Shown: piece after piece, positions 7,827-15,413 of the stretch
Numbering within the stretch: the stretch's first letter is position 1
How the letters are laid out: each line of letters opens with the position of its first letter
Assembly (NCBI GenBank): GCA_045649485.1
Contig: JAZRPZ010000112.1
Coordinates: 4,286 to 68,285, forward strand
Reading direction: 5' to 3'
Origin: RUG11247 sp045649485
Lineage (GTDB): Bacteria; Bacillota; Clostridia; Christensenellales; Aristaeellaceae
Length of the DNA: 64,000 bases
Notes under the pieces: model-generated
Told to the model about the DNA's origin: nothing
What the model saw: the letters and a program-made list of their open reading frames with translations, nothing else
The model's database searches: none
Made by a program: the position numbers and the translations under genes

Positions 7827-8960
7827 TTGATATATCTTGATAACGCCGCCACAAGCAGCCCCAAACCAAAGTGCGTAACCGAAGCGGTAATACGCGCCAT
7901 CACCGAAACGAACGCAAATCCCGGCAGAGCCGGCCATTCCCGCTCCCTTGAAGCCGGACGCACCGTGCTTTCCTGCCGTGAAAATATTGCTTCACTCATA
8001 GGCGCGGATGACCCGTTTTCCATTTCTATGGCATTCAACTGTACCGACGCACTGAATCTGGCAATAAAAGGTATACTGAAGACCGGCGATCATGTTATAA
8101 GCACTTTGCTTGAACACAATTCCGTACTAAGGGTCCTCATGGAACTTCAGCGCCGCGGTGAAATATCCGTCACGCTCATAAAACCCGCAGCCGACGGCAT
8201 GGCAGACACGGACGAACTGCGCCGCAGGATTCGCCCGGAAACAAAGCTGATAATAATGACCCAGGCTTCCAACGTTACAGGCGCCATCCAGCCTGCAGCG
8301 GCTGTGGGGACTGTCGCAAAAGAATACGGCATTACATATCTGATAGACGGGGCGCAGGCATTGGGTTCGATGCCTGTCGATATATCAAAACTCGGATGCG
8401 ATATGTACGCATTTCCCGGACACAAAGGACTTCTCGGTCCGCAGGGCACGGGCGGGCTCTATATTCGCCCCGGACTGAGACTTTCGACCCTGCGCGAGGG
8501 CGGAACAGGTTCAAGCTCCGAAAGCATGCTGCAGCCCGAGGAAGTTCCGGAAAGATATGAAGCGGGCACAGTCAATTTTCACGGCATTGCAGGACTGGCA
8601 GCCGGCGCAGCTTATGTAAAGCAGAATCTTTCCGATATATATATGCATGAACGCGAACTGACAACCATGCTGTACGAAGAACTCCGCGTCATACCGGATA
8701 TCGTGATATACTCTCCCGAAAGTGAATCCGCCCGTGCGGGCATCGTAAGCTTCAACATAGGCGACATGTCTTCTTCTCAGGCAGCTGACGCACTGGACAG
8801 GGCCGGTTTTGCCGTGCGCGGAGGGCTGCACTGTGCGCCGGGCGCTCATGCGTATCTCGGCACTCTGCGTCGCGGCGCTGTGCGGGCAAGCGTAGGCCAC
8901 GCCACGACTTTTGATGAAATAGCATCATTCGTAAAAGCAGTGCGGCAGATATCTCATTAA
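7827..8960 (+). CDS. Cysteine-desulfurase-like PLP enzyme (TIGR01977/EF2568 type)
   Basis: About 377 residues. IYLDNAATSSPKP is the class V aminotransferase N-terminus, HVISTLLEHNSVL the cofactor-stacking His region, FPGHKGLLGPQGTGGLYI contains the PLP lysine, and VRGGLHCAPGAH carries the catalytic Cys loop near the C-terminus. The start is TTG at 7827 with AAGGAGG 8 nt before it; the longer upstream frame would run through the divergent promoter region. This subtype travels with DUF3343 in selenium or sulfur trafficking loci. It should release S or Se from (seleno)cysteine, but its acceptor is unknown. Confidence 0.88.
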   Translation: MIYLDNAATSSPKPKCVTEAVIRAITETNANPGRAGHSRSLEAGRTVLSCRENIASLIGADDPFSISMAFNCTDALNLAIKGILKTGDHVISTLLEHNSVLRVLMELQRRGEISVTLIKPAADGMADTDELRRRIRPETKLIIMTQASNVTGAIQPAAAVGTVAKEYGITYLIDGAQALGSMPVDISKLGCDMYAFPGHKGLLGPQGTGGLYIRPGLRLSTLREGGTGSSSESMLQPEEVPERYEAGTVNFHGIAGLAAGAAYVKQNLSDIYMHERELTTMLYEELRVIPDIVIYSPESESARAGIVSFNIGDMSSSQAADALDRAGFAVRGGLHCAPGAHAYLGTLRRGAVRASVGHATTFDEIASFVKAVRQISH

Positions 8961-8984
8961 CACCGGATAATGCAAAATAAATTC

Positions 8985-9012
8985 TTGACTTTCAATGTAT
9001 ATTGAGTATACT
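8985..9012 (+). promoter_or_regulatory. Promoter of the leader peptide / ABC exporter operon
   Basis: TTGACT (8985-8990), 16 nt, TATACT (9007-9012). It gives an mRNA start near 9019 and a long (about 375-nt) leader before the first ABC gene. Confidence 0.8.
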
Positions 9013-9056
9013 AATAATCAGCGAATAAAGTAAATTATAAGAAAGGAGTGTGTTTC

Positions 9057-9179
9057 ATGTTCAACGGTTTTACCAATTCCGACACCATCAATGCAGCACT
9101 CTGCCTTTCTGTAATTTTCGAAGCGTTTATTGTACGCAAGGGTGAAGTGGGCCCGTGCGCCTGTTACGGTATTTCGTAG
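9057..9179 (+). CDS. 40-residue leader peptide of the ABC exporter operon
   Basis: ATG at 9057 with GAAAGGAG 8-9 nt before it and TAG at 9177. The peptide begins MFNGFTNSDTINAALCLSV and ends KGEVGPCACYGIS, with Cys at 16, 34 and 36. It is not a known protein to me. Its place is telling: a strong promoter upstream, an intrinsic terminator 28 nt after its stop, then a heterodimeric ABC exporter. This is the layout of the bmrB leader before bmrCD in Bacillus subtilis, where ribosome behaviour on the leader decides read-through. That this peptide acts the same way is inference. A secreted Cys-peptide exported by the ABC pair is a weaker alternative. Confidence 0.72.
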   Translation: MFNGFTNSDTINAALCLSVIFEAFIVRKGEVGPCACYGIS

Positions 9180-9206
9180 TATAAAGCTATACTCATATCG
9201 CAGCAG

Positions 9207-9238
9207 GCCGCCGGAGCAAAACCGGCGGCTGTTTGTTT
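9207..9238 (+). terminator. Attenuator-type terminator inside the ABC operon leader
   Basis: GCCGCCGG (9207-9214) pairs with CCGGCGGC (9222-9229) around a 7-nt A-rich loop, followed by TGTTTGTTTAT. It lies between the leader ORF and the ABC genes and has no other gene to end, so it should stop most transcripts unless disrupted. GCCTG (9159-9163), inside the leader ORF, could pair with CAGGC (9204-9208) as a short competitor. Confidence 0.75.
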
Positions 9239-9262
9239 ATCATAAAATATTTGGAATCTGTG

Positions 9263-9374
9263 GTGTGCCTCCAAAAACCTTACCGGGAACAGCTGAATCT
9301 GTATACTGCGGCTTTGCGGGAGAGCCGTATCATCGCAGCATATTCCCGGCTTTGGATATGGTGAGCCGGCACAC
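9263..9374 (+). ncRNA. Structured 5' leader, 112-nt nested hairpin
   Basis: Nested perfect pairings run from outside in: GTGTGCC (9263) with GGCACAC (9368-9374), TCCAAA (9270) with TTTGGA (9351-9356), CCGGGAA (9283) with TTCCCGG (9343-9349), CTGCG (9306) with CGCAG (9334-9338), and a terminal GGCT/AGCC hairpin. It ends just before the first ABC gene's ribosome binding site (GGAGG, about 9386). I do not recognise it as a named riboswitch. It could hold back translation or be a degenerate palindromic insertion. Confidence 0.5.
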
Positions 9375-9395
9375 ACTGAAATAACGGAGGTTAAT

Positions 9396-11246
9396 ATGAC
9401 ATCCAGGAAACTCAAGCTCGTTTTCGAACTGATGAAGGGTGTAAAGCTTCAGTACCTCGGCGCACTTATCGCCATCGTGGTCACTGTAGGTATCGGCTTC
9501 ATCTCTCCCCTGATGCTTTCCGGCACAATCGATGCGCTGGAAGCCGCCGCAAACGGCAAAATGGATGCTGTGATCAATCTGCCTGATCCGCTTGGCAGCT
9601 GGTTCATGGAGCAGGGCGGTATCGCCTATCTGCTCAAGCATCTGTGGATCATCGCCATCGTACTCGTATGCTGCCATGCCACCAACGGTCTTTTCCAGTT
9701 CTTCAGAGCCCGCTGGACCGCAAAGGCCTCTGAGACCATTGCAGAAAAGATCCGCAACAAGCTGTACGCCCATCTGCAGGTGCTGCCTTACGATTATCAC
9801 GTAAAGGCACAGACCGGCGATCTTATTCAGAGGTGTACATCGGACGTTGAGACCGTGCGCCGCTTCCTCTCCAGCCAGCTGGTTGAAATCTTCCGTGCCG
9901 TGCTGATGGTAGTTGTGGCACTTATCATTCTTATCGGAATGAATCCCCGCATGACTCTGTGGTCCATGATTCTGGTACCGCCGCTGTTCGTGTTCGCGAT
10001 GCTGTTCTTCAAGTGGGTGCGCCATTACTTCACCATTTCCGATGAAGCGGAAGGTAAGATGAGCGCCATACTGCAGGAGAACCTGACCGGCGTGCGCGTG
10101 GTCCGTGCATTCGGCCGTCAGAAGTTCGAAGAGGATAAGTTCTATGCAGCCAATGACGACCTGCACGACAAATCCCTCACTCTGACCAAGCTGCTTTCCG
10201 TTTACTGGTCCGGTTCCGACGCACTTTCCATGATACAGACCGGCATTACCCTTGTTGCCGGTATCGTGACTGTCGCTACCTTCCCCGGCGAGCTGTCCGT
10301 GGGCGAAATGACCGTATTCGTAAGCTACATATCCATGCTGCTGTGGCCCATCCGTCAGCTGGGACGTATCCTTTCCGACATGGGCAAGTGCATGGTCTCC
10401 TTCGAGCGTATCGATCAGATACTGCGCGAAAAGCCCGAAGAAGACGCTCCCGATGCAGGTGAATATCCCATCGATCAGGACATTGAATTCCGCCACGTCG
10501 GATTTGAATACGAAAAGTCCAACCCTGTGCTTACTGATATCAACTTTACCGTAAAGCAGGGTCAGACCGTAGCCATCCTCGGCGCCACCGGCAGCGGCAA
10601 GTCCACGCTGATGCACCTGCTGCAGAGACTGTATGATGTAAAGCGCGGCGGCATATTCATCGGCGGTGTTGATATCCGCAAGATAAAGAAGCCCCACCTG
10701 CGCTCCCGCGTTGGTCTGGTGCTGCAGGAACCCTTCCTGTATTCCCGCAGCGTGCGCAACAACATCGGCATAGTAAATTCCGAACTCACCGACGAAGAGA
10801 TCTTCGCAGCCGCCCGCACCGCAGCCGCTCATGATTTCATAAACGATTTTGAAAACGGCTACGAGACCATGGTAGGTGAGCGCGGCGTGACCCTTTCCGG
10901 CGGTCAGAAGCAGCGTGTTGCCATCGCACGTACTCTGCTCAAGAACAACGACATCCTCATCTTCGACGACTCCCTGTCCGCAGTCGATACCGAGACCGAC
11001 CGCGCCATCCGCGAGGCACTCAACGAACAGCGCGGCGCAGGCGAGAAGAAGACCACCACTTTCATAATCTCCCACCGTCTGACTACCCTTGCCGAAGCCG
11101 ATGTGATCATTGTTATCCAGGAAGGCAAAGTCGCTCAGCAGGGCACTCATGACGAACTTATCAAGATGGAAGGTCTGTACAAGCGCATCTATCAGATCCA
11201 GACCTCCCTCGAAGAAGAACTCAACGCTGACAGAGAGGAGGCGTAA
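9396..11246 (+). CDS. ABC exporter half-transporter, degenerate-site subunit (BmrC-like)
   Basis: 616 residues: six transmembrane helices in about the first 330, then a nucleotide-binding domain. GATGSGKST (Walker A, about 396), LSGGQKQR (signature, about 501), and Walker B ILIFDDSLSAVD, where the catalytic Glu is replaced by Asp. Such a subunit forms the degenerate ATP site of heterodimeric exporters (BmrCD, LmrCD, TM287/288). CGGAGG precedes the ATG by 7 nt. The partner gene starts 3 nt after the stop. It probably exports drugs or other amphipathic compounds. The transcription unit is under the leader arrangement upstream. Confidence 0.92.
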   Translation: MTSRKLKLVFELMKGVKLQYLGALIAIVVTVGIGFISPLMLSGTIDALEAAANGKMDAVINLPDPLGSWFMEQGGIAYLLKHLWIIAIVLVCCHATNGLFQFFRARWTAKASETIAEKIRNKLYAHLQVLPYDYHVKAQTGDLIQRCTSDVETVRRFLSSQLVEIFRAVLMVVVALIILIGMNPRMTLWSMILVPPLFVFAMLFFKWVRHYFTISDEAEGKMSAILQENLTGVRVVRAFGRQKFEEDKFYAANDDLHDKSLTLTKLLSVYWSGSDALSMIQTGITLVAGIVTVATFPGELSVGEMTVFVSYISMLLWPIRQLGRILSDMGKCMVSFERIDQILREKPEEDAPDAGEYPIDQDIEFRHVGFEYEKSNPVLTDINFTVKQGQTVAILGATGSGKSTLMHLLQRLYDVKRGGIFIGGVDIRKIKKPHLRSRVGLVLQEPFLYSRSVRNNIGIVNSELTDEEIFAAARTAAAHDFINDFENGYETMVGERGVTLSGGQKQRVAIARTLLKNNDILIFDDSLSAVDTETDRAIREALNEQRGAGEKKTTTFIISHRLTTLAEADVIIVIQEGKVAQQGTHDELIKMEGLYKRIYQIQTSLEEELNADREEA

Positions 11247-11249
11247 TTC

Positions 11250-13088
11250 ATGCAGTTCCAGGAAGAACAGGATTATACCAGTAAATTCAATATGGGCATA
11301 TGGAAGAAGCTCTTCAAGCTCGCCAAGCCCTTCTACAGATTCATCATCGCCATTATGCTCATCATGGTACTTAACGGCGTAATGGACGTTATTTTCCCGC
11401 TGCTGAACTCCGAAGCAATCGACAGCTTTGCCGCACAGGGCAGGATCGAAGGCATAGGCTGGTTCATCGCCAAGTACTTTGGCGTATTGGCCATACAGGT
11501 CGGCTGTATATTTGCCTTCACGCTGCTTTCCGGCCGCGTGGAAGTGGGCATCTGCCGCTACATAAGGAAAATGGGCTTCAAGCGTCTGCAGGAACTGCCC
11601 TTCTCCTTCTACGATAAGACTCCCGTAGGTTACCTCATCGCCCGCCTCACCAGCGATACCCAGCGTCTTGGCGACACCATCGGCTGGGGTCTTATCGACA
11701 TCATGTGGTCCTCCTCCTATGTGCTGATGGTCTGCATCGTAATGTTCACCATCCACTGGAAGCTGGCTCTTGCGGTGCTTTCCGTAATGCCCATCATCGG
11801 CGTGGTCGGCTACTATTTCCAGAAGAGGATCCTTGCCAGCTACCGCGAGGTGCGCAAGACCAATTCCAAGATAACCGGCGCCTTCAACGAAGGCATCATG
11901 GGCGCCAAGACCACCAAGACTCTGGTACGCGAAAACGCCAACCGCGCCGAATTTGAGGAACTAACCGGCAGTATGCACCGTTCCTCCGTGCGCGCCGCCG
12001 TGCTTTCCGCCTGCCTCTACCCCATCGTCGTATCCCTCGGCGGCTTTGCCACCGCATATGTAGTATGGAAGGGCGGCTACGATGTATTCACCGCAGGCAC
12101 TCTGTCCATCGGTACTCTGATGGCCTTCGTAAGCTACGCGACCCAGATCTTCGAACCCATCATGGGCATCGTACGTACCTTCGCCGATATGCAGCAGTCT
12201 CAGGCTGCTGCCGAGCGCGTCATCACCCTGCTTGAGACCGAGCCCGAGATCGCCGATACCCCCGAAGTAATCGCCGAATTCGGCGACAGCTTCAACCCCA
12301 AGCGTGAAAACTGGCCCGAGCTCAATGGTGACATTGAGTTCCGCAACGTCACCTTCCGCTACAGCGGCGGCGAAAAGGTACTTACCGATTTCAACCTCAA
12401 GATCGAAGCCGGTCAGACCATCGCCCTCGTAGGCGAGACCGGTTCGGGCAAATCCACCATTGTAAACCTCATCTGCCGCTTCTACGAGCCCACCGAAGGC
12501 GAGATACTCATCGACGGCGTGAACTACAAGAAGCGTTCCCAGCTGTGGCTGCAGTCCAATCTGGGCTACGTGCTGCAGCAGCCCCATCTTTTCTCCGGCA
12601 CCATCCGTGAGAACATCCGCTACGGCAGGCTTGATGCTACCGATACCGAGATCGAAGAAGCCGCCCGCATGGTCGATGCTGAGGACTTCATCCTCAACAT
12701 GGAAAAGGGCTACGACACCGACGTAGGCGAAGGCGGTAACCGTCTTTCCACCGGTCAGAAGCAGCTCATCTCCTTCGCCCGTGCGCTGTTGGCAGACCCC
12801 GCAATATTCGTGCTCGATGAAGCCACTTCTTCTGTCGATACCGAAACCGAGCAGAAGATTCAGCATGCGATCCAGACCGCTCTTGAAGGACGTACCAGCT
12901 TCATCATCGCCCATCGTCTTTCCACCATCCGCAATGCAGACCGCATTCTGGTTATTCAGGGCGGCCGCATCACCGAGGAAGGCACCCACAGGGAGCTGCT
13001 CAAGCAGAAGGGTTACTACTACAATCTTTATACCAACCAGTTCCGCGATGAGCAGTCCCGCAGCCTGCTGAAGGGCGAACTGGCATAA
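11250..13088 (+). CDS. ABC exporter half-transporter, consensus-site subunit (BmrD-like)
   Basis: 612 residues with an N-terminal membrane domain and a C-terminal ATPase. Walker A GETGSGKST is at about 395, Walker B IFVLDEATSSVD keeps the catalytic Glu, and the signature reads LSTGQKQL, the altered form that faces the partner's degenerate Walker site. The complementary changes in the two proteins show they work as a heterodimer. GAGGAGG at the end of the preceding gene serves as its ribosome binding site. Membrane-located drug efflux is the family role; the actual substrate is unknown. Confidence 0.92.
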   Translation: MQFQEEQDYTSKFNMGIWKKLFKLAKPFYRFIIAIMLIMVLNGVMDVIFPLLNSEAIDSFAAQGRIEGIGWFIAKYFGVLAIQVGCIFAFTLLSGRVEVGICRYIRKMGFKRLQELPFSFYDKTPVGYLIARLTSDTQRLGDTIGWGLIDIMWSSSYVLMVCIVMFTIHWKLALAVLSVMPIIGVVGYYFQKRILASYREVRKTNSKITGAFNEGIMGAKTTKTLVRENANRAEFEELTGSMHRSSVRAAVLSACLYPIVVSLGGFATAYVVWKGGYDVFTAGTLSIGTLMAFVSYATQIFEPIMGIVRTFADMQQSQAAAERVITLLETEPEIADTPEVIAEFGDSFNPKRENWPELNGDIEFRNVTFRYSGGEKVLTDFNLKIEAGQTIALVGETGSGKSTIVNLICRFYEPTEGEILIDGVNYKKRSQLWLQSNLGYVLQQPHLFSGTIRENIRYGRLDATDTEIEEAARMVDAEDFILNMEKGYDTDVGEGGNRLSTGQKQLISFARALLADPAIFVLDEATSSVDTETEQKIQHAIQTALEGRTSFIIAHRLSTIRNADRILVIQGGRITEEGTHRELLKQKGYYYNLYTNQFRDEQSRSLLKGELA

Positions 13089-13103
13089 CAGGAGGACGAC
13101 CTC

Positions 13104-14282
13104 ATGGACATCCGCAAAATCAGCGCCATCGACGAACGCGTATGGGCTTCCCTCAGCAATAATCTGGCATTCGGCGGCAGACGCAGCATGGATGACATCC
13201 GCAAAGCCGTTGAAGAAAATCCTTCTTCCCATGACGACTGGGGCTGCTTCACAGACGATGGAAAAATGATGGCTCACGTTCAGAATGAGCACAGATACAC
13301 CATGTTTGACGGTCATGAGGTGTACACCGGATGCATCGGCTGCGTTTCCACCTTCCCGGAATATCGCGAAAGCGGTGCAGTACGCAGCATATTCACCGAG
13401 CATCTTTTTCCGGATGCATACGCCAATGGCGAGGTATTCTCCTATCTCTTCCCCTTCTACCACAATTTCTACCGCAAGTTCTGCTATGAGACCTGCTGCG
13501 AGATTCCTGTATACCGTTTCCCCATAACCGCGCTCAAGGGCAGGCATTTCTACGGTCAGGCTAAGCTCTGGCTTCCCGGAGACGACATGACCGCGCACAT
13601 GGCCGTATATTCCGGATTCATCCGCAGGTACAACCTGACCCATGTACGCACCGTTGAGGAAATGAAGGGACGCATCCATTCCGATCCCTTTGCTTCCCGC
13701 AGATACACCTATCTGCTCTCAATCGGCGAAAAGGCCTGTGCTTACTTCACCTTCTGTGATGAGCGCAAGGACGGCAGGCACTGCATAGAGGTCGTTGACG
13801 CCGCATGGCTGGGCAAGGAAGGCTTCGATGCCATACTGGGATTCCTCTCCCGCTACACTGCGGATTATGAGGATATAATCATCCGCATGCCCACCGATAT
13901 AAAGCTGGGCGCGCTGATTCCCGACGGCAAAGCACTGAATCTGAGTGCCATGAACGTATACATGGCCCGCGTGATCAATGCGGAGAAGGTACTTGCGCTG
14001 CTGAAAAAGCCCGATGGCTGCGAATTCACCATTGAGGTGCTCGACGAGCAGATTCCCGAGAACAACGGCGTATGGCACGTTTCCGGCAACAAGGCAGAAA
14101 AGACCGACGCCGCCGCTGACATCAGCGTTTCCGTCACCGCACTCGGAGCAATGGCACTTGGCTATGTAGCCCTCGATACCGCAGAATACAGGGACGATGT
14201 GAAGGTTTATGCCAACCGCGAAGTTCTCGAAAAGGTCTTCATCGAAAAGCCCCTCTATCTGAACACCGCAGACCACTTCTAA
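13104..14282 (+). CDS. Eis-like N-acetyltransferase
   Basis: 392 residues, the size of the Eis family (COG4552): a GNAT domain pair (GCIGCVSTFPEYRESGAVRSIF is the acetyl-CoA binding loop, about 75-100) plus a C-terminal SCP2-like domain. The protein ends ...ADHF, matching the free C-terminal Phe carboxylate used as general base in Eis proteins. Mycobacterial Eis acetylates aminoglycosides. AGGAGG lies 8 nt before the ATG, 15 nt after the ABC pair, so it is the third gene of the same operon. Together they look like an efflux-plus-modification resistance unit; the drug is not predictable. Confidence 0.87.
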   Translation: MDIRKISAIDERVWASLSNNLAFGGRRSMDDIRKAVEENPSSHDDWGCFTDDGKMMAHVQNEHRYTMFDGHEVYTGCIGCVSTFPEYRESGAVRSIFTEHLFPDAYANGEVFSYLFPFYHNFYRKFCYETCCEIPVYRFPITALKGRHFYGQAKLWLPGDDMTAHMAVYSGFIRRYNLTHVRTVEEMKGRIHSDPFASRRYTYLLSIGEKACAYFTFCDERKDGRHCIEVVDAAWLGKEGFDAILGFLSRYTADYEDIIIRMPTDIKLGALIPDGKALNLSAMNVYMARVINAEKVLALLKKPDGCEFTIEVLDEQIPENNGVWHVSGNKAEKTDAAADISVSVTALGAMALGYVALDTAEYRDDVKVYANREVLEKVFIEKPLYLNTADHF

Positions 14283-14433
14283 GCAACAGGCGCCGGCCTG
14301 CAGCGGACTGCTGTCGCGCGGTGATTACCGTTCCCTGCGCCCGTATGTCATGGGCGCAGGGAACTATCAGCTCAATTCTATTGGTGCAACTTCTATAACT
14401 GTCGGTTCCTGCGCCGGACGGCGGCTTGGAACT
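14283..14433 (+). repeat. Dispersed structured intergenic element, copy A
   Basis: It starts directly after the eis-like stop codon. A first hairpin CAGGC/GCCTG has a 4-nt loop. A GCAG/CTGC hairpin (4-nt loop) follows. A 13-bp perfect stem (14330-14342 with 14352-14364) has a 9-nt loop GTATGTCAT. A final stem GGTTCC/GGAACT (14404-14409, 14428-14433) encloses an 18-nt loop TGCGCCGGACGGCGGCTT. Copy B at 46185 has the same order, the same loop lengths and compensatory changes. Confidence 0.7.
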
Positions 14434-14469
14434 CATGCAATTACAATCAAATATCGAGGTGAGAAAAAC

Positions 14470-14925
14470 ATGATAACCATCGCGAAATACAGCAAATCTC
14501 GTATACCAGATATGTTGGAATTTGAGCGTGCACTGCGTGTGGAGGAAAATTTCTGGGGTTGGGAGATAGACGAAAAGTACATATCTGAAGTTACCCGCAG
14601 CTTCGATGATCCCCGCTTTGCCAATTGCCTCTCCTTCATAGCATATGTGGACGGCAAGCCTGTCGGCAGGATAGATGCAAGTCTCATCCCCTCACATTTC
14701 GACGGCTCAGTAAAAGCATATCTGGACTGGATATGCGTAATAAAGAGCTATCGTCATGCCGGCGTTGCGCAGGCAATGCTGGATACCCTGCGAGCTGAGC
14801 TTAAAAAACTTGGGATCGAAACGCTTATAGCACTCACTGCAGCAAACGACGAGGCGCAGCGTTTCTACAAAAATGTGCCCGATTCCCAGATGCGTGATAC
14901 CGGCATCTGGATCGATATAAAGTAA
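14470..14925 (+). CDS. GNAT family N-acetyltransferase
   Basis: About 151 residues. The central LDWICVIKSYRHAGVAQAML is the acetyl-CoA pyrophosphate loop (here HAGVA rather than the usual RGxGxG/A), and AANDEAQRFYKN is the typical C-terminal GNAT helix. Start ATG at 14470 with CGAGGTGA about 6 nt before it. The longer upstream frame runs through the structured repeat element and is not credible. It lies between the eis-like gene and rsgA. Whether it is part of the resistance theme or an ordinary small-molecule or protein acetyltransferase cannot be told. Confidence 0.8.
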   Translation: MITIAKYSKSRIPDMLEFERALRVEENFWGWEIDEKYISEVTRSFDDPRFANCLSFIAYVDGKPVGRIDASLIPSHFDGSVKAYLDWICVIKSYRHAGVAQAMLDTLRAELKKLGIETLIALTAANDEAQRFYKNVPDSQMRDTGIWIDIK

Positions 14926-15085
14926 ACCGTAATAACATTGTGTCGAATAACCGGGACGAGTTCTGCCCACACCTACGCACCGCTAAATGCTCATATTCCA
15001 ATAACAACATAGGGCAGATGCTTGCTACCGCCTAACACTTCAAACCCCATTAATTCATAAATACACACAAAAGGAGATGAGTTTG

Positions 15086-15121
15086 ATGACTGCAAATTAC
15101 AATATGGTGATGACAGTTTAG
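15086..15121 (+). CDS. 11-residue leader peptide upstream of rsgA
   Basis: AAAGGAG (15070-15076) lies 9 nt before ATG 15086; the frame reads MTANYNMVMTV and stops at TAG 15119. Nine nt after the stop begins a segment that can pair with the 3' arm of a downstream terminator. A short well-initiated ORF with this neighbourhood is what leader-peptide attenuators look like. Its role is inference. Confidence 0.6.
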   Translation: MTANYNMVMTV

Positions 15122-15129
15122 AACTTCAT

Positions 15130-15253
15130 AAAGGCGCGCTGTGAAATCAGGGAATAATTCTGCCCTTTTGCAGCCAATGCCGCATCTCCAACCATTTGTC
15201 ATGAAAGGCCGCCGAACGCGCCGTGATAAACGGCTGTGTTCCGCGGCCTTTTT
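15130..15253 (+). promoter_or_regulatory. Candidate transcription attenuator before rsgA (antiterminator/terminator pair)
   Basis: Terminator: AAAGGCCGC (15204-15212) pairs with GCGGCCTTT (15243-15251), extended by GAAC/GTTC (15214-15217, 15238-15241) and CCGT/ACGG, then TTTTT. Competitor: AAAGGCGCG (15130-15138) can pair with the same 3' arm (15242-15251) over 9 bp with one bulged G. A ribosome on the 15086-15121 ORF would sit beside this segment. The terminator has no preceding gene of its own to end. Confidence 0.62.
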
Positions 15254-15287
15254 ATGTCCATTTTTACAACGAAAGGAGAGATGCCTT

Positions 15288-15413
15288 ATGAGAAAAAGCA
15301 TCACCGGTACCCCAAATAAATACACGAAAAGAAGGTACGACATACAATGGAACATATCGAATATCCCATCATCAATGCCGAAGAATTCCCCGGATGTACC
15401 CCTGCTCTTATAA
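15288..15413 (+). CDS. Small ORF overlapping the rsgA start, uncertain
   Basis: GAAAGGAGAG lies about 7 nt before ATG 15288. The 41-codon frame is Lys/Arg-rich (MRKSITGTPNKYTKRRYD...) and overlaps the first 67 bases of rsgA in another frame. It has the better ribosome binding site of the two, so it may couple translation into rsgA or be a further regulatory ORF. I see no homology. Confidence 0.35.
   Translation: MRKSITGTPNKYTKRRYDIQWNISNIPSSMPKNSPDVPLLL

Noticed and set aside
9057..9179. RiPP or bacteriocin precursor exported by the ABC pair
   Set aside because: No modifying enzyme, peptidase domain or leader-cleavage motif is nearby, the ABC proteins lack a C39 peptidase domain, and the terminator between ORF and ABC genes fits attenuation better. 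Not fully excluded.
9330..11756. 800-codon minus-strand frame over the first ABC transporter
   Set aside because: Shadow of a strongly biased coding sequence; the plus strand has the full set of ABC motifs.
14283..14433. Insertion sequence or MITE with target duplication
   Set aside because: No transposase, no terminal inverted repeats at the element ends and no flanking direct repeats in either copy. Structure-preserving changes favour RNA or REP-like behaviour.
14938..15020. Possible riboswitch between the GNAT gene and the rsgA leader, based on TCTGCCC (14962) / GGGCAGA (15012) pairing
   Set aside because: Only one 7-bp long-range pairing, no recognisable aptamer core, and no clear promoter upstream. 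The downstream TCTGCCC at 15159 could also pair, but this is not enough for a call.
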